Below, piece by piece: positions 1 through 8,810 of a DNA stretch of 64,000 nt. Location of the stretch: contig JAEYNR010000048.1 in assembly GCA_023412475.1 (NCBI GenBank), positions 62,001 through 126,000 of the forward strand. The letters are read 5' to 3'. The notes beneath the pieces are model-generated. The model did no database searches and had not been told where the DNA came from. It saw only the letters and a list, made by a program, of their open reading frames with translations. This DNA comes from Fibrobacterota bacterium (GTDB lineage: Bacteria; Fibrobacterota; Chitinivibrionia; Chitinivibrionales; Chitinispirillaceae). Position 1 is the stretch's first letter; the number at the start of each line of letters is the position of its first letter. Position numbers and translations under genes: made by a program.

Positions 1-1
1 A

Positions 2-1276
2 GGATTAACCGATGCAACTATTTTTCCTCTTTTTGAGGCAATTTTTGGAAGAAGATCGCGCAGATTTTTTAGAGGAGCTCAAATCCCAGATGGTGTTTTT
101 GCCTTTAAATCCAAACATGCCATGCTTCCACTTTCCGAACTTGAGAAAAATCTACTATTAGTTGCATGTGCCTCTAACACCAGTTGGCATCACATGATCT
201 ACAGAGCCCAGCATTATGCACCATATCTTCCAAATTATCCAGCAAGTGCATCCGGACGCTCCTTTCCCAGCTCAGCCGGTTTTCATACCAGTATGACTTT
301 TTTCACCGATGATAGCGGAGTATATGCACTAAACAACCGGGATGCAGAAAGCATCTCTGAACGACAAAAAAACGGAACTCTCGAACTCACAGATCTGATA
401 GATAACATCAATAAAAAAACCATTAAAATCAGTAACCAACGACTCTCTTTACCCCCAGAAATCCCCTATGCCGAACCTCATAATACCTGGGTTGTTAATC
501 ATCCGGGTACATTTCTAGTCATTCCGGTAGGTAATCTCTCTGAGCATCTGCTCTTAAACCTTTGCTATATGCTGCAAAATGGTAAGGTAATCTATGATGA
601 TATTCATAAGCGCCCGATCCCCGGAATAGCACATTTCCACTCCATGGTAAACCCTGAGAATACCTGGCCGTTAACTTTCCTAGAGCAGTGGTCTCTCTGC
701 GAATTAACCGCAGAACTATCAAGCAGTTGTTATGCTGGCACTCTGGCTTTACAGTCAATGGGACTTGGCGGTTGGATGTTTAACGGTCTGGATGCATTCA
801 GTGTCCTTGGAGCAAGCGGGTCACCAGGTGTTGAGGGCCTGGGCTTTCGATATGATACTTCCAGTAATTGGCCCTACCCCAATATTACTGGTTTACCCGG
901 TGTAATGGAAGGATACTGCCCTCCACATTACCATGATATGCGGGAAGCTGTCGAAGCTGTATGTGAACGTAAATTCGGCCCGGGAGGACCATTCCATAAG
1001 CAAACACCCGGTCCCTGGATAAATTCTTCCGAAGTACGCTCCTCTACACAAATCCATGATGAAAAGTTTCGCCAGTGTGTCAGTTTGCAGGCACAATACA
1101 TTTTCGACACATTCGGGAAATTTCCAGGCACTATTCCATCGATTTTCTGCTTTATCTACCTGCAGGCACATCATCTGGATCTTGATTTTTACGATTTTTA
1201 TTATAAAGATGGAGCATACCTGAAGTCACATGCAGAACATATCAGCAAATGGCACACTGACCGGCATGACTGTTAA
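2..1276 (+). CDS. nitroreductase-like protein, 5'-truncated by the window edge
   Basis: The reading frame is open from base 2, so the gene begins before the window and the first Met inside it (base 122) is internal. About 424 residues are visible. An early segment reads GRRSRRFFRG, like the RRSxRxF substrate/FMN loop of nitroreductases, and a later segment ALQSMGLGGW (bases 750-779) resembles the helix-loop that closes the FMN pocket in that fold. There is no membrane segment. The C-terminal third is rich in Pro, Gly and His and matches nothing I recognise. The next gene starts about 350 bases downstream, so it probably ends its own transcript. Membership of the nitroreductase superfamily is an inference from short motifs; an uncharacterised family of its own is the alternative. 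Confidence 0.6.
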   Translation, partial: GLTDATIFPLFEAIFGRRSRRFFRGAQIPDGVFAFKSKHAMLPLSELEKNLLLVACASNTSWHHMIYRAQHYAPYLPNYPASASGRSFPSSAGFHTSMTFFTDDSGVYALNNRDAESISERQKNGTLELTDLIDNINKKTIKISNQRLSLPPEIPYAEPHNTWVVNHPGTFLVIPVGNLSEHLLLNLCYMLQNGKVIYDDIHKRPIPGIAHFHSMVNPENTWPLTFLEQWSLCELTAELSSSCYAGTLALQSMGLGGWMFNGLDAFSVLGASGSPGVEGLGFRYDTSSNWPYPNITGLPGVMEGYCPPHYHDMREAVEAVCERKFGPGGPFHKQTPGPWINSSEVRSSTQIHDEKFRQCVSLQAQYIFDTFGKFPGTIPSIFCFIYLQAHHLDLDFYDFYYKDGAYLKSHAEHISKWHTDRHDC

Positions 1277-1632
1277 AGCTGTCTTTACACAGTCATTCAA
1301 AGAAACAACTAACTGAAGCTGCTCATTCCAAATCACAAAATCTTAAACTCTAAACAGCAATAAAAGTTGTTTCAGCATAGCTGAAGTCTATCGTGAGTTC
1401 TTTTTCCCATTTTCCGTTCCAGAAGATTTCAAATTTCGAATTTCGTGCTTATTTTTGATCAATGAGTTTTGGGATTTCGTAACTACCAGAAACAGATACA
1501 GTAGTCACAACCAGCTAAAATACGTTAAAGAAACCTCTATTCTTCTTTTTCTGCAGATCAAAACATATATTATTATAGAATAATTATATAAATCTATTTA
1601 ACCGCAAAAATACGTCGCAAAAGGAGTTACAT
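1277..1632. other. intergenic region with dispersed repeat
   Basis: No gene is seen. Bases 1431-1456 carry one of six copies in the window of an element whose core is TCGAATTTCGTGCTTATT. The end of the region is very AT-rich and supplies the leader of the next gene, with an AAGGAG ribosome binding site at 1621-1626. Confidence 0.6.
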
Positions 1633-2100
1633 ATGATGAAGACGAATAGCGATGTCTTTATACGGAATACCCTGCTTGAGGGTTATGATTTTTTTATAAA
1701 AGATGAATTTAATAAAGAGTACCACTTCAAAATCGCCTCTTTCCCCACACCGACCGGCTTGATTTCTGAAGCAATAGAATCTACTGAGAATAATTCACCC
1801 GGTTATACTTTTAGCCAAATGTCCTCTTTTGATGCAGATGTCGAATATGCTGAACTCCTGCTTAAAGAAAAAATTAAAAAGGGAATCAATCAAAAATATC
1901 ACTCCAACGTTATCAACAAAAAACTAATTGAGAAAAAAAGTCTCTGTGGACGTATCGAATCTCATTACGGCGAGCTGGATACCAAATACCATAAGGCACT
2001 ATTAATAGAAAATACCAGGTTAACTATCGAAGAATTTGCAGAACTGATCGACCAGCTCAAAGGATTTGAATTTGAGTTCCGTATAAAGGATGCCCTGTGA
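1633..2100 (+). CDS. hypothetical protein (155 aa)
   Basis: I do not recognise the family. The protein is soluble, Lys/Glu-rich, and has no signal peptide or transmembrane segment. Two adjacent ATG codons (1633 and 1636) follow an AAGGAG ribosome binding site, either of which could be used. The C-terminal part (LTIEEFAELIDQLKGFEF) is predicted helical. It sits 82 bases upstream of the transglycosylase gene on the same strand and could be cotranscribed. It looks like a genuine gene because of its strong ribosome binding site and normal amino-acid make-up, but no function can be assigned. Confidence 0.65.
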   Translation: MMKTNSDVFIRNTLLEGYDFFIKDEFNKEYHFKIASFPTPTGLISEAIESTENNSPGYTFSQMSSFDADVEYAELLLKEKIKKGINQKYHSNVINKKLIEKKSLCGRIESHYGELDTKYHKALLIENTRLTIEEFAELIDQLKGFEFEFRIKDAL

Positions 2101-2182
2101 GCAAGTCTTACTGCCAAGCCGCGTTGCTTCTGTATGTTTTAATAGATGTATTCCGGATCAAATCACACCAGGATTATAACTC

Positions 2183-3058
2183 ATGCGAATTGACCCTTTG
2201 AAGCTCTGTTTCAGTATTTTTAAAATAATTCTGGTTGTAATTACCGGACTGCTGCTGACCTATTCGGTGGTGTTTTCAATAGCAGGAACGGTCCTTATTT
2301 ATAAAGGCTACCACCTGGCTTTAGCTCCAATAAAAAAGGTGAAGGTCCTGAAAAATTTAAACCCCAATGAATCGGTCTTCATGTCCAGTTACCGGCAGCA
2401 GCTCTCAATCCAGGGCTTATCCGATTCTCTAACTCAAATTTTCATACCACTTGACTCAATTTCACCATATCTGCAAAAAGCGGTAATTGCCGCTGAAGAT
2501 GATGGTTTTTACACTCATCCGGGTATTGATCTGGAAGCCATCGCTCAGGCATCGGAGTTCAACAAGTCGCAGGGACGATTTAAACGGGGTGCCAGTACCC
2601 TGACCCAGCAAGTGGCCAAGAATTTTTTCCTTGATGGAGAAAAAAGCTTTAAACGCAAAGCCAAGGAACTGGGTTTTGCCCTTCTATTAGAGCACTATCT
2701 GGGAAAAGAGCGTATTCTGGAACTCTATCTCAATTACGCTCAGTGGGGAAAAAACATATTTGGCTGTGAAGCGGCCAGCCAGCACTACTTTAAAAAGAGC
2801 GCCTCAGAGCTTTCCAGAAACGAAGCAGCAAGGTTAGCTGCAGTCCTGGCCATGCCTTCCAAACTAACTCCTTTTCATAAAACCAACTTCATGGGAAAAA
2901 GACTAACTGTAATAGCCAACAATCTATTCATGCACAAACAAATAGATGAACAGGGCTTCCTCGGACTTACCGGTACGCTCCCACCTCGCAAAGATACACT
3001 GCAATTCAACAATAAAGAGGAAAAAGTGATCCCTAGTGAAAACCGTACCTCATTTTGA
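2183..3058 (+). CDS. mtgA: monofunctional biosynthetic peptidoglycan transglycosylase (GT51)
   Basis: This enzyme polymerises lipid II into glycan strands at the outer face of the inner membrane. An N-terminal transmembrane anchor lies at about residues 12-40. The GT51 signatures follow in order: AAEDDGFYTHPG (103-114, with the catalytic Glu105), RGASTLTQQVAKN (135-147) and KERILELYLNYAQWG (175-189). No transpeptidase domain follows, so it is the monofunctional class. At 291 residues it is somewhat longer than typical MtgA because of a C-terminal tail after the domain. The AGGA at 2171-2174 is a plausible ribosome binding site. It is directly upstream of, but separate from, the flagellar block. 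Confidence 0.9.
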   Translation: MRIDPLKLCFSIFKIILVVITGLLLTYSVVFSIAGTVLIYKGYHLALAPIKKVKVLKNLNPNESVFMSSYRQQLSIQGLSDSLTQIFIPLDSISPYLQKAVIAAEDDGFYTHPGIDLEAIAQASEFNKSQGRFKRGASTLTQQVAKNFFLDGEKSFKRKAKELGFALLLEHYLGKERILELYLNYAQWGKNIFGCEAASQHYFKKSASELSRNEAARLAAVLAMPSKLTPFHKTNFMGKRLTVIANNLFMHKQIDEQGFLGLTGTLPPRKDTLQFNNKEEKVIPSENRTSF

Positions 3059-3341
3059 GAGTTATATCCTACTACTGAATCTGGCCCCCTTTGTAAGACA
3101 CTTACCAGAAAAAAAGCATCGTGACGGGCGGGGGTGGAGTGCAACACAATGCTTCCATCTGTAAGCTTATAAGATGAGCATAGTGTGTCATTTAATGCAT
3201 CTTTACCCCTCTTTAACCTCCATACAATCAGAGACCAGAGCTCTGCTGAGTAGTCACTTTTTCCTCTAACAGGCAGATTTTTCCTAGTTCCTTGTTTTCC
3301 ATTTATTCCTAACTTCCTGGTTTTTAGGATAGTTATCGCTG
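3059..3341. other. intergenic region before the flagellar operon
   Basis: No gene is supported. The stretch separates the transglycosylase gene from the flagellar operon and ends in the sigma-54 promoter at 3342-3356. I see no clear terminator. Confidence 0.5.
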
Positions 3342-3356
3342 TGGCACACCGATTGC
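3342..3356 (+). promoter_or_regulatory. sigma-54 promoter of the flgJ-flgN-flgK-flgL operon
   Basis: TGGCAC, five bases, then TTGC gives the GG (3343-3344) and GC (3355-3356) pairs separated by exactly ten bases, the diagnostic -24/-12 spacing for RpoN. Transcription should begin near 3367. The position rules out the GTG at 3357 as a start codon and supports the ATG at 3390 behind AAAGGGGA. RpoN control of hook-filament genes is known from many polar-flagellated bacteria. Confidence 0.85.
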
Positions 3357-3389
3357 GTGCACTTGCGAGCCGAAAGGGGACTTCAATCT

Positions 3390-4160
3390 ATGTACACCAA
3401 GGCAGTTACTACCGGATCCGCACACACAACGGAGCAGATCAAGAAAGTAGCCAATGAATTTGAAGCACTCTTCTCATCGATGATGCTTCAGGCCATGCGC
3501 AAAACCGTTGGTGATAATCCACTTATTCCCACGAGTATGGCAGAAAAGGTGTACACAGGGATGCTTGATGATGAATATGCAAATTTGTTAAGCAATCATT
3601 CTTCGCTAGGACTTTCTGACCTGATTTTTAAAGAGCTTATGGGTAAACAGAGTGATTATGGCTCACTAACACAGCTTAAGAACCTGGGAAGCAGAGATTT
3701 TGGGCTTTTAGATAACTCATTTGTGCCTGCGAATGCTTCGCTTAAAAACGAATCAGGAGTTTCCAGAGCAAAAAAATGGGACTTTCTGGTTTCTGATGCA
3801 GCTAAAAGATACAGTGTTGATAAGGATCTCGTGTTTGCGATCATTGCCCAAGAGTCCGCGGGCAACCCATATGCCATCTCCAGAGCTGGTGCCAAGGGAT
3901 TGATGCAGCTAATGGATCCTACAGCTAAAGAGATGGGAGTTACACACTCTTTTAACCCCAGGGAAAATATCAATGGTGGTGTAAAGTATTTCAGAAAAAT
4001 GCTGGACCAGTTCGATGGCGATGTAAAACTTGCTCTGGCATCCTATAATGCGGGTCCTGCAGCGGTAAAAAAATATAATGGCATCCCCCCATATTCAGAA
4101 ACTCAAAACTATGTAGATTCAGTTCTCCGTCTCAGGGAGCATTTTTCAGGGAAGGATTGA
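3390..4160 (+). CDS. flgJ: FlgJ-type rod-binding protein fused to an SLT lytic transglycosylase
   Basis: This is a periplasmic flagellar muramidase that opens the peptidoglycan for the rod. The N-terminal rod-binding domain covers about residues 15-85 (VANEFEALFSSMMLQAMRKT, then MAEKVYTGMLDDEYA). After a linker comes a soluble lytic transglycosylase domain (about 130-250) with catalytic Glu155 in AQESAGNP, GLMQLM (170-175), ALASYNAGP (215-223) and PPYSETQNYV. Enterobacterial FlgJ carries a glucosaminidase-type domain there instead, so this is the SLT variant. An in-frame GTG at 3357 lies inside the sigma-54 promoter; the ATG at 3390, ten bases after AAAGGGGA, is the better start. No classical signal peptide is visible, as expected for FlgJ. 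flgN begins two bases after its stop codon. Confidence 0.9.
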   Translation: MYTKAVTTGSAHTTEQIKKVANEFEALFSSMMLQAMRKTVGDNPLIPTSMAEKVYTGMLDDEYANLLSNHSSLGLSDLIFKELMGKQSDYGSLTQLKNLGSRDFGLLDNSFVPANASLKNESGVSRAKKWDFLVSDAAKRYSVDKDLVFAIIAQESAGNPYAISRAGAKGLMQLMDPTAKEMGVTHSFNPRENINGGVKYFRKMLDQFDGDVKLALASYNAGPAAVKKYNGIPPYSETQNYVDSVLRLREHFSGKD

Positions 4161-4162
4161 TT

Positions 4163-4660
4163 ATGGAAAAGTTACTGGATCAATTGGCTGAGATTTTTAA
4201 AAGCGAAGTTGACCTTCACCAGGATCTGCTACAGACCGCTAATGCTCTGAATAAAGCCCTTAAAGCGCAGAATCTGGACACTATTGAGTCTTGTACTTCG
4301 ATTCACGATAAACAGGTAAACCAGATTGCCAGACTTGAGGAGAAACGAATAAAATGTACTTCTGAACTTGCCAGTTTACTAGAAATAAAAGAAGAAATTC
4401 CAAAGATGGATTCCTTACTTCAGAGAATACCGCAGCAGTGGTGTACACGATTATCAACATTTCAGTTGAAGCTCAAGGATCAGATCAGAGTACTTTCTAA
4501 AATTAACACATCCAACAGTATTCTGCTGCAGGAGGGAATTTCTTTTATTAACAGCAATATAATGATGTTTCAATCGCCCTCCAAAACTAATCAGTACAGT
4601 GGAAAAGGTAAATCGACAGTTATTACCGCAAACCGTAATCTGATTAACAAAGTAATTTAG
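4163..4660 (+). CDS. flgN: FlgN-family flagellar export chaperone
   Basis: FlgN escorts the hook-filament junction proteins FlgK and FlgL to the flagellar export gate. The protein is about 165 residues, almost entirely helical and Leu/Gln/Lys-rich, with the heptad-like pattern of the FlgN family, and it sits immediately before its two clients. Sequence identity in this family is low, so position counts as much as sequence. The ATG at 4163 has GGAAGG seven bases upstream, inside the end of the preceding gene, suggesting translational coupling. An earlier TTG at 4157 overlaps the previous stop codon and is less likely. Confidence 0.8.
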   Translation: MEKLLDQLAEIFKSEVDLHQDLLQTANALNKALKAQNLDTIESCTSIHDKQVNQIARLEEKRIKCTSELASLLEIKEEIPKMDSLLQRIPQQWCTRLSTFQLKLKDQIRVLSKINTSNSILLQEGISFINSNIMMFQSPSKTNQYSGKGKSTVITANRNLINKVI

Positions 4661-4672
4661 ACGGAGATTATT

Positions 4673-6352
4673 ATGAGTTTACTGTCTGTTTTAAATGTTG
4701 GAACCAGGGCAATATTTGCCTCGCAACTGGCGATGGATGTTGCAGGCCAGAACATCTCCAATGCGAATGTCGAAGGGTACTCCCGAAAGCGTCTTAATCT
4801 GCAACCGGATTATCGTTATGATTCGGCATACGGCCAGATGGGAATAGGGGTAGAAGTCGTCAACATTGAACGTATGCGCAATGTGTTTATTGACGAGCAG
4901 ATACGACGGCAGAATCATCAGGTCGGTTATTATGAAGAATTGGACAGTACTCTGGAGTCCATTGAAAATATCTTTACAGAACCAAGTGATACGGGAGTTA
5001 TCCATTTTGTAGATCAGTTTTTTGACAGTTGGCAAAATCTGGCAAACAACCCCTCAGACATATCTGCCAGAACCATGGTCAGAACAAATGCAGAGATACT
5101 TATCGATGTATTCCACAATGTGTCCGGAGAACTGGCGAACTTACGCCAGACCAGAAATGAAGAAATACAGCAGCAGGTTAACAAAATCAATGAAATATGC
5201 AAAGAACTTCACAATCTTAACATGGAAATAGGAACTGTTGAATTAAACAACCAAAACGCCAATGACAGCCGCGACAGGAGAGATCTTTTGCTAAAAGATC
5301 TCTCCAAGATCATTGACGTTTCAGTAGTAGAGAACGATTCCGGTCAAATTACTATCACTACTTCCGGAAATATCGTTGTATCGCCGGTTTTTTATCAGGA
5401 GCTGGAGACCACTTCTACTTCTACCAGGCTTTCTGATGGAACCACTATTATGGAGACCGGCATTCGCTTTTCCAATTCTAAAAACAATTTCAAGCCTCAA
5501 GGTGGACTGATCAAGGGTCTTTTAGAATCAAGAGACAAGGTTATTCCTGAGTACCAGAAGCAGCTTGACACCTTAGCCAATGGTCTGGTGGAAAAAGTTA
5601 ATGACCTTCACAGCAGAGGATATAATCTGAAAGGTTTTACAGGTATTAACTTTTTTGATCCCGATCTTACCGGAGCATCCAGTATTCAACTGAGCGCCTC
5701 CATTCTCACAGATGTGAATAACATTGCAGCAGCATCCGGCGGTGAGACTCATCCTGCAAGTCAGAATTCTCTTTCCGCAGGAAGTCATGATTTTGGGAGT
5801 CTTCCTGTTCAGCTTTACCGTGACCCTTCAGCTCTTCCTCTGGTGAAAGCAGCAAACATTCTCAAAGGTACTGTGATGGTTTCCACCAACACAACGCCTC
5901 TCGTTGAAGGCTCTGATTACCATATCGACTATGTGAATGGTACTATTCAGATGCTTCATGGTGGATATGACAGCGATGATCTTCAGATTGACTTTAATTA
6001 CCGTTCAGGTGGTTTTGCAGGTCCTGGAGATAACAGTACCGCATTAGTTATTGCCAATCTGCGCAGTGAATTAACCATGAACAATGATGTTCATGGTAAT
6101 GGAACTTCCAGTTTTGCTGAATATTACAGTTCAATGATAGGAAGACTGGGTTTGAGCCGAAACGAAGCGGATTCAAATCTGCAGACCAGAACATTTCTGG
6201 TAAGTCAATATGAAACCCATCAGGATGCCATAGCAGGAGTGTCACTGGACGAAGAAATGGCAGATCTTATAAGATTTCAGCACACCTTCCAGGCTGCTGC
6301 AAGACTCATTTCTACATCAGACAAGATGCTGGATACACTCTTGAACATGTGA
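4673..6352 (+). CDS. flgK: flagellar hook-associated protein 1 (FlgK)
   Basis: FlgK forms the first ring of the hook-filament junction. The N-terminal flagellar rod/hook domain is clear (residues 1-40, with MDVAGQNISNANVEGYSRKR) and the C-terminal domain ends LDEEMADLIRFQHTFQAAAR followed by a segment like the polymerising helix of flagellins. The length of 559 residues is normal. Residues about 397-430 (LKGTVMVS, then LVEGSDYHIDY and NGTIQML) form a small module that also occurs inside the neighbouring FlgL. It is third in the sigma-54 operon; its ribosome binding site is GGAG at 4662-4665. Confidence 0.95.
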   Translation: MSLLSVLNVGTRAIFASQLAMDVAGQNISNANVEGYSRKRLNLQPDYRYDSAYGQMGIGVEVVNIERMRNVFIDEQIRRQNHQVGYYEELDSTLESIENIFTEPSDTGVIHFVDQFFDSWQNLANNPSDISARTMVRTNAEILIDVFHNVSGELANLRQTRNEEIQQQVNKINEICKELHNLNMEIGTVELNNQNANDSRDRRDLLLKDLSKIIDVSVVENDSGQITITTSGNIVVSPVFYQELETTSTSTRLSDGTTIMETGIRFSNSKNNFKPQGGLIKGLLESRDKVIPEYQKQLDTLANGLVEKVNDLHSRGYNLKGFTGINFFDPDLTGASSIQLSASILTDVNNIAAASGGETHPASQNSLSAGSHDFGSLPVQLYRDPSALPLVKAANILKGTVMVSTNTTPLVEGSDYHIDYVNGTIQMLHGGYDSDDLQIDFNYRSGGFAGPGDNSTALVIANLRSELTMNNDVHGNGTSSFAEYYSSMIGRLGLSRNEADSNLQTRTFLVSQYETHQDAIAGVSLDEEMADLIRFQHTFQAAARLISTSDKMLDTLLNM

Positions 6353-6373
6353 TCCTACTTTAAGGAGGTATAT

Positions 6374-7582
6374 ATGCGCGTAACTATGAATCAGCTTAAC
6401 CGGTCGATGCAATACGTACTCAATAACCGCTACTCTGATCTATGTGACCTTCAGGAGCAGCTTGCTACCGGAAGGAGACTGATGCGCCCATCCGATGAAC
6501 CGGTCGATGTTGCGAATGCATTGAAACTTCAAACAAAGTTACGGGAATACGAACAGTTCAAAAAGAATATCAATGATGGTCTGGCTTTCATGAATGTTAC
6601 CGGAACTGCCATGGAAAGTATGAATACACTTATGCAGCGTGCACGTGAGCTGGCTATCCAGGGTTCCTCTGATACCATCGGTGATACAGAAAGAAAATAC
6701 TTAAATAAAGAGTCAGAGCAGCTTCTTCGCCAAATGGTCTCACTGATCGACACCAATTACAAAGGAGAATATGTATTCAGTGGAAACCAGACCAAAATTG
6801 CTCCCCTGCAGCTTATCAGCTCCCAAACTGATACAGTTGAAGATTACTCAAACTACCGGATGGCATATTTTGACAGCTCAACTGTAGCTGTAGGTTCGAC
6901 TGTACAGTTATTCAACGGTTTTGATGATACACCGGTTAAAAATATTATTCCGGGAACCTTTGAACTGCAAATAGCGGGAACTTCGTTTGTGGAGGGTGTA
7001 GATTATGAGGTTGACTACCAAACAGGTAATCTCACCGTCCTTTCGGCTGATCTTCTGCTGGATGTTACCCCGGGCACACCGGCATACGACATTTCTCAAG
7101 TCAGGTTAAATTTTGACTGTCTGGCACAGGGTAAAGACATTTACGGCAGCCCCATCTCCAGTTGGGGTGCTATTGAACGTACAATAGAGGGCAGTATTAC
7201 CATGCAGATAAATATTACTGCTGATGAGCTGACTAACGATAATAACAGCGGAAATAATCTGATTGGTACCATGATCCGCTTTGGCCAGAATCTTCTTCGC
7301 AGCGATCATGCCGGAATCGAATCGGCGATTAAAGAGATAGACAGCGTTTTTAACACAATACTGGCTGCACAGAGTAAAAACGGTGCAAGAATAAACCGTT
7401 TTGAAACAACTATGGTCCGTAATGAAGCTCAGTTTACTGAGACTACAGCTTTGCAGTCTGAACTGGTTGATGCAGAGATGGCAGGAACCATAAGCAAGTT
7501 TCTTTTAACAGAAAATGTTTACAATGCTGCTCTTAAGGCTTCATCGAGGCTTATACAGCCATCACTGGTAAATTATCTCTAG
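6374..7582 (+). CDS. flgL: flagellar hook-associated protein 3 (FlgL)
   Basis: FlgL forms the second junction ring, beneath the filament. The N-terminus (residues 1-120) has the flagellin-like coiled coil with LATGRRLMRPSDEPVDVANA, and the C-terminus (about 315-402) is the matching flagellin-type helix. In between, residues 191-223 (IPGTFELQIAGTSFVEGVDY, then EVDYQTGNLTVL) repeat the small module seen in FlgK. A strong AAGGAGGT ribosome binding site sits just upstream. It is the last gene of the operon: about 70 bases later the separate flagellin promoter begins. Confidence 0.95.
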   Translation: MRVTMNQLNRSMQYVLNNRYSDLCDLQEQLATGRRLMRPSDEPVDVANALKLQTKLREYEQFKKNINDGLAFMNVTGTAMESMNTLMQRARELAIQGSSDTIGDTERKYLNKESEQLLRQMVSLIDTNYKGEYVFSGNQTKIAPLQLISSQTDTVEDYSNYRMAYFDSSTVAVGSTVQLFNGFDDTPVKNIIPGTFELQIAGTSFVEGVDYEVDYQTGNLTVLSADLLLDVTPGTPAYDISQVRLNFDCLAQGKDIYGSPISSWGAIERTIEGSITMQINITADELTNDNNSGNNLIGTMIRFGQNLLRSDHAGIESAIKEIDSVFNTILAAQSKNGARINRFETTMVRNEAQFTETTALQSELVDAEMAGTISKFLLTENVYNAALKASSRLIQPSLVNYL

Positions 7583-7650
7583 TTGAAGGAAAAAATTGCC
7601 TGTTGATTAATTGTGAATAGCTTGAAAACGTAAAAAAAACAGTTTTTTTT

Positions 7651-7665
7651 TGGCATACATCTTGC
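7651..7665 (+). promoter_or_regulatory. sigma-54 promoter of the flagellin gene
   Basis: TGGCAT, five bases, then TTGC places GG (7652-7653) and GC (7664-7665) ten bases apart. A run of T precedes it, as is common upstream of RpoN sites. Transcription should start near 7676, giving a leader of roughly 98 bases. Confidence 0.85.
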
Positions 7666-7680
7666 AAAATAAAGAAAAAA

Positions 7681-7770
7681 CACGCAAGGAAGCTGAAAAC
7701 GTCAGGATGACACGGAGAGGCAGTTGGGGCTCAAACCATCTGCAAGGAAGCACCAAATTTACAGGAGGAC
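7681..7770 (+). promoter_or_regulatory. GGA-rich flagellin leader, probable CsrA target
   Basis: The leader carries GGA at 7688, 7705, 7714, 7746 and in the Shine-Dalgarno sequence (ACAGGAGGAC, 7761-7770). Two of the sites lie in the same word GCAAGGAAGC (7684-7693 and 7742-7751). CsrA binds GGA in loops and blocks the ribosome binding site of flagellin mRNA in Bacillus and Campylobacter; with csrA and fliW just downstream the same circuit is likely here. Binding itself is inferred. Confidence 0.6.
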
Positions 7771-7773
7771 ATT

Positions 7774-8622
7774 ATGCCTCGTATCAACCATAACGTACCA
7801 GCAATGGTTACCGGCAATTCGCTGCGCCAGTCAAACAGGAGCGTTCAGAAATCGCTGGAAAGATTATCTACTGGAATGCGCATTAACCGTGCAGCAGATG
7901 ATGCAGCCGGCCTGAGCGTTTCCGAACAACTGCGAACCCAGGTTCGTGGACTGAATATGGGAGCCCGAAATATTCAGGATGGAATCGCTCTGTTAAATAT
8001 TGCAGAAGGAGCACTGATTGAAGTCGAGTCAATGCTTCAGAGGATGCGAGAGTTGTCTATTCAATCGGCCAACGACACTTTGACATCTGTCGAAAGAGGA
8101 TATATCCAGATCGAAGTAGGTGAACTGCAGGTTGAAATTGACAGAATCGTCTCAGGGACTCAATATAACAGTCAACCTCTTCTCAATGGTGTTGCACCCT
8201 GGGGTACTGCACCAGGTGGTGTATTACATATTGGTCCCAATAGCGACAGTGCAACAGATACTATCCAATATCAGATTGAACCAATGACGACCGGTTCGCT
8301 GGGAGTCGATACTGCCAGTTTAAATGTTACCACCCAGGTTGATTCCACTACCGCTATTTCATCTCTGGATGAAGCCTTGCGTAGCGTAAACGAATTGCGT
8401 GCCACACTGGGAGCCATGACCAACCGTCTGGAGCATGCACTGGTGAATCAGGAAAATCAGGAAACCAATATGCAGGCTGCAGAATCGGTAATTCGAGACT
8501 CTGATTTTGCTCTTGAAACCAGCACATTTACCCGAAATCAGATTCTGGAGCAATCTGCCACAGCAATGCTGGCGCAGGCCAACTCGGCTCCACAAAGCAT
8601 CCTTAGTCTGTTGCAAGGGTGA
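7774..8622 (+). CDS. fliC: flagellin
   Basis: This is the major filament subunit. The conserved N-terminal D0/D1 region (residues 1-140) includes RLSTGMRINRAADDAAGLSV and the motif RGLNMGARNIQDGI. The C-terminal D1/D0 region ends NQILEQSATAMLAQANSAPQ. The variable surface domain is very short (roughly residues 140-190), giving a compact 282-residue flagellin like those of some spirochaetes and Bacillus Hag. It has its own sigma-54 promoter and a strong AGGAGG ribosome binding site. It is followed by fliW and csrA, so filament protein level, FliW and CsrA probably form the partner-switch described in Bacillus. Confidence 0.96.
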   Translation: MPRINHNVPAMVTGNSLRQSNRSVQKSLERLSTGMRINRAADDAAGLSVSEQLRTQVRGLNMGARNIQDGIALLNIAEGALIEVESMLQRMRELSIQSANDTLTSVERGYIQIEVGELQVEIDRIVSGTQYNSQPLLNGVAPWGTAPGGVLHIGPNSDSATDTIQYQIEPMTTGSLGVDTASLNVTTQVDSTTAISSLDEALRSVNELRATLGAMTNRLEHALVNQENQETNMQAAESVIRDSDFALETSTFTRNQILEQSATAMLAQANSAPQSILSLLQG

Positions 8623-8810
8623 GGTGAGCAGAATTTAAGATATGAGATTTAAGGTATAAGATTTTAGTTTTTGGGATTTGGGATTTGAGCTTGTTTTTGA
8701 AGCTTGAGTCCTAAATTTCTAATTACTTAAATCATCCTTGACTAATTGCGAGCCGATAAACCATTTTCCTGTAATATGAATTCACCAAATCTTTGGGAGC
8801 CGTTATTTTT

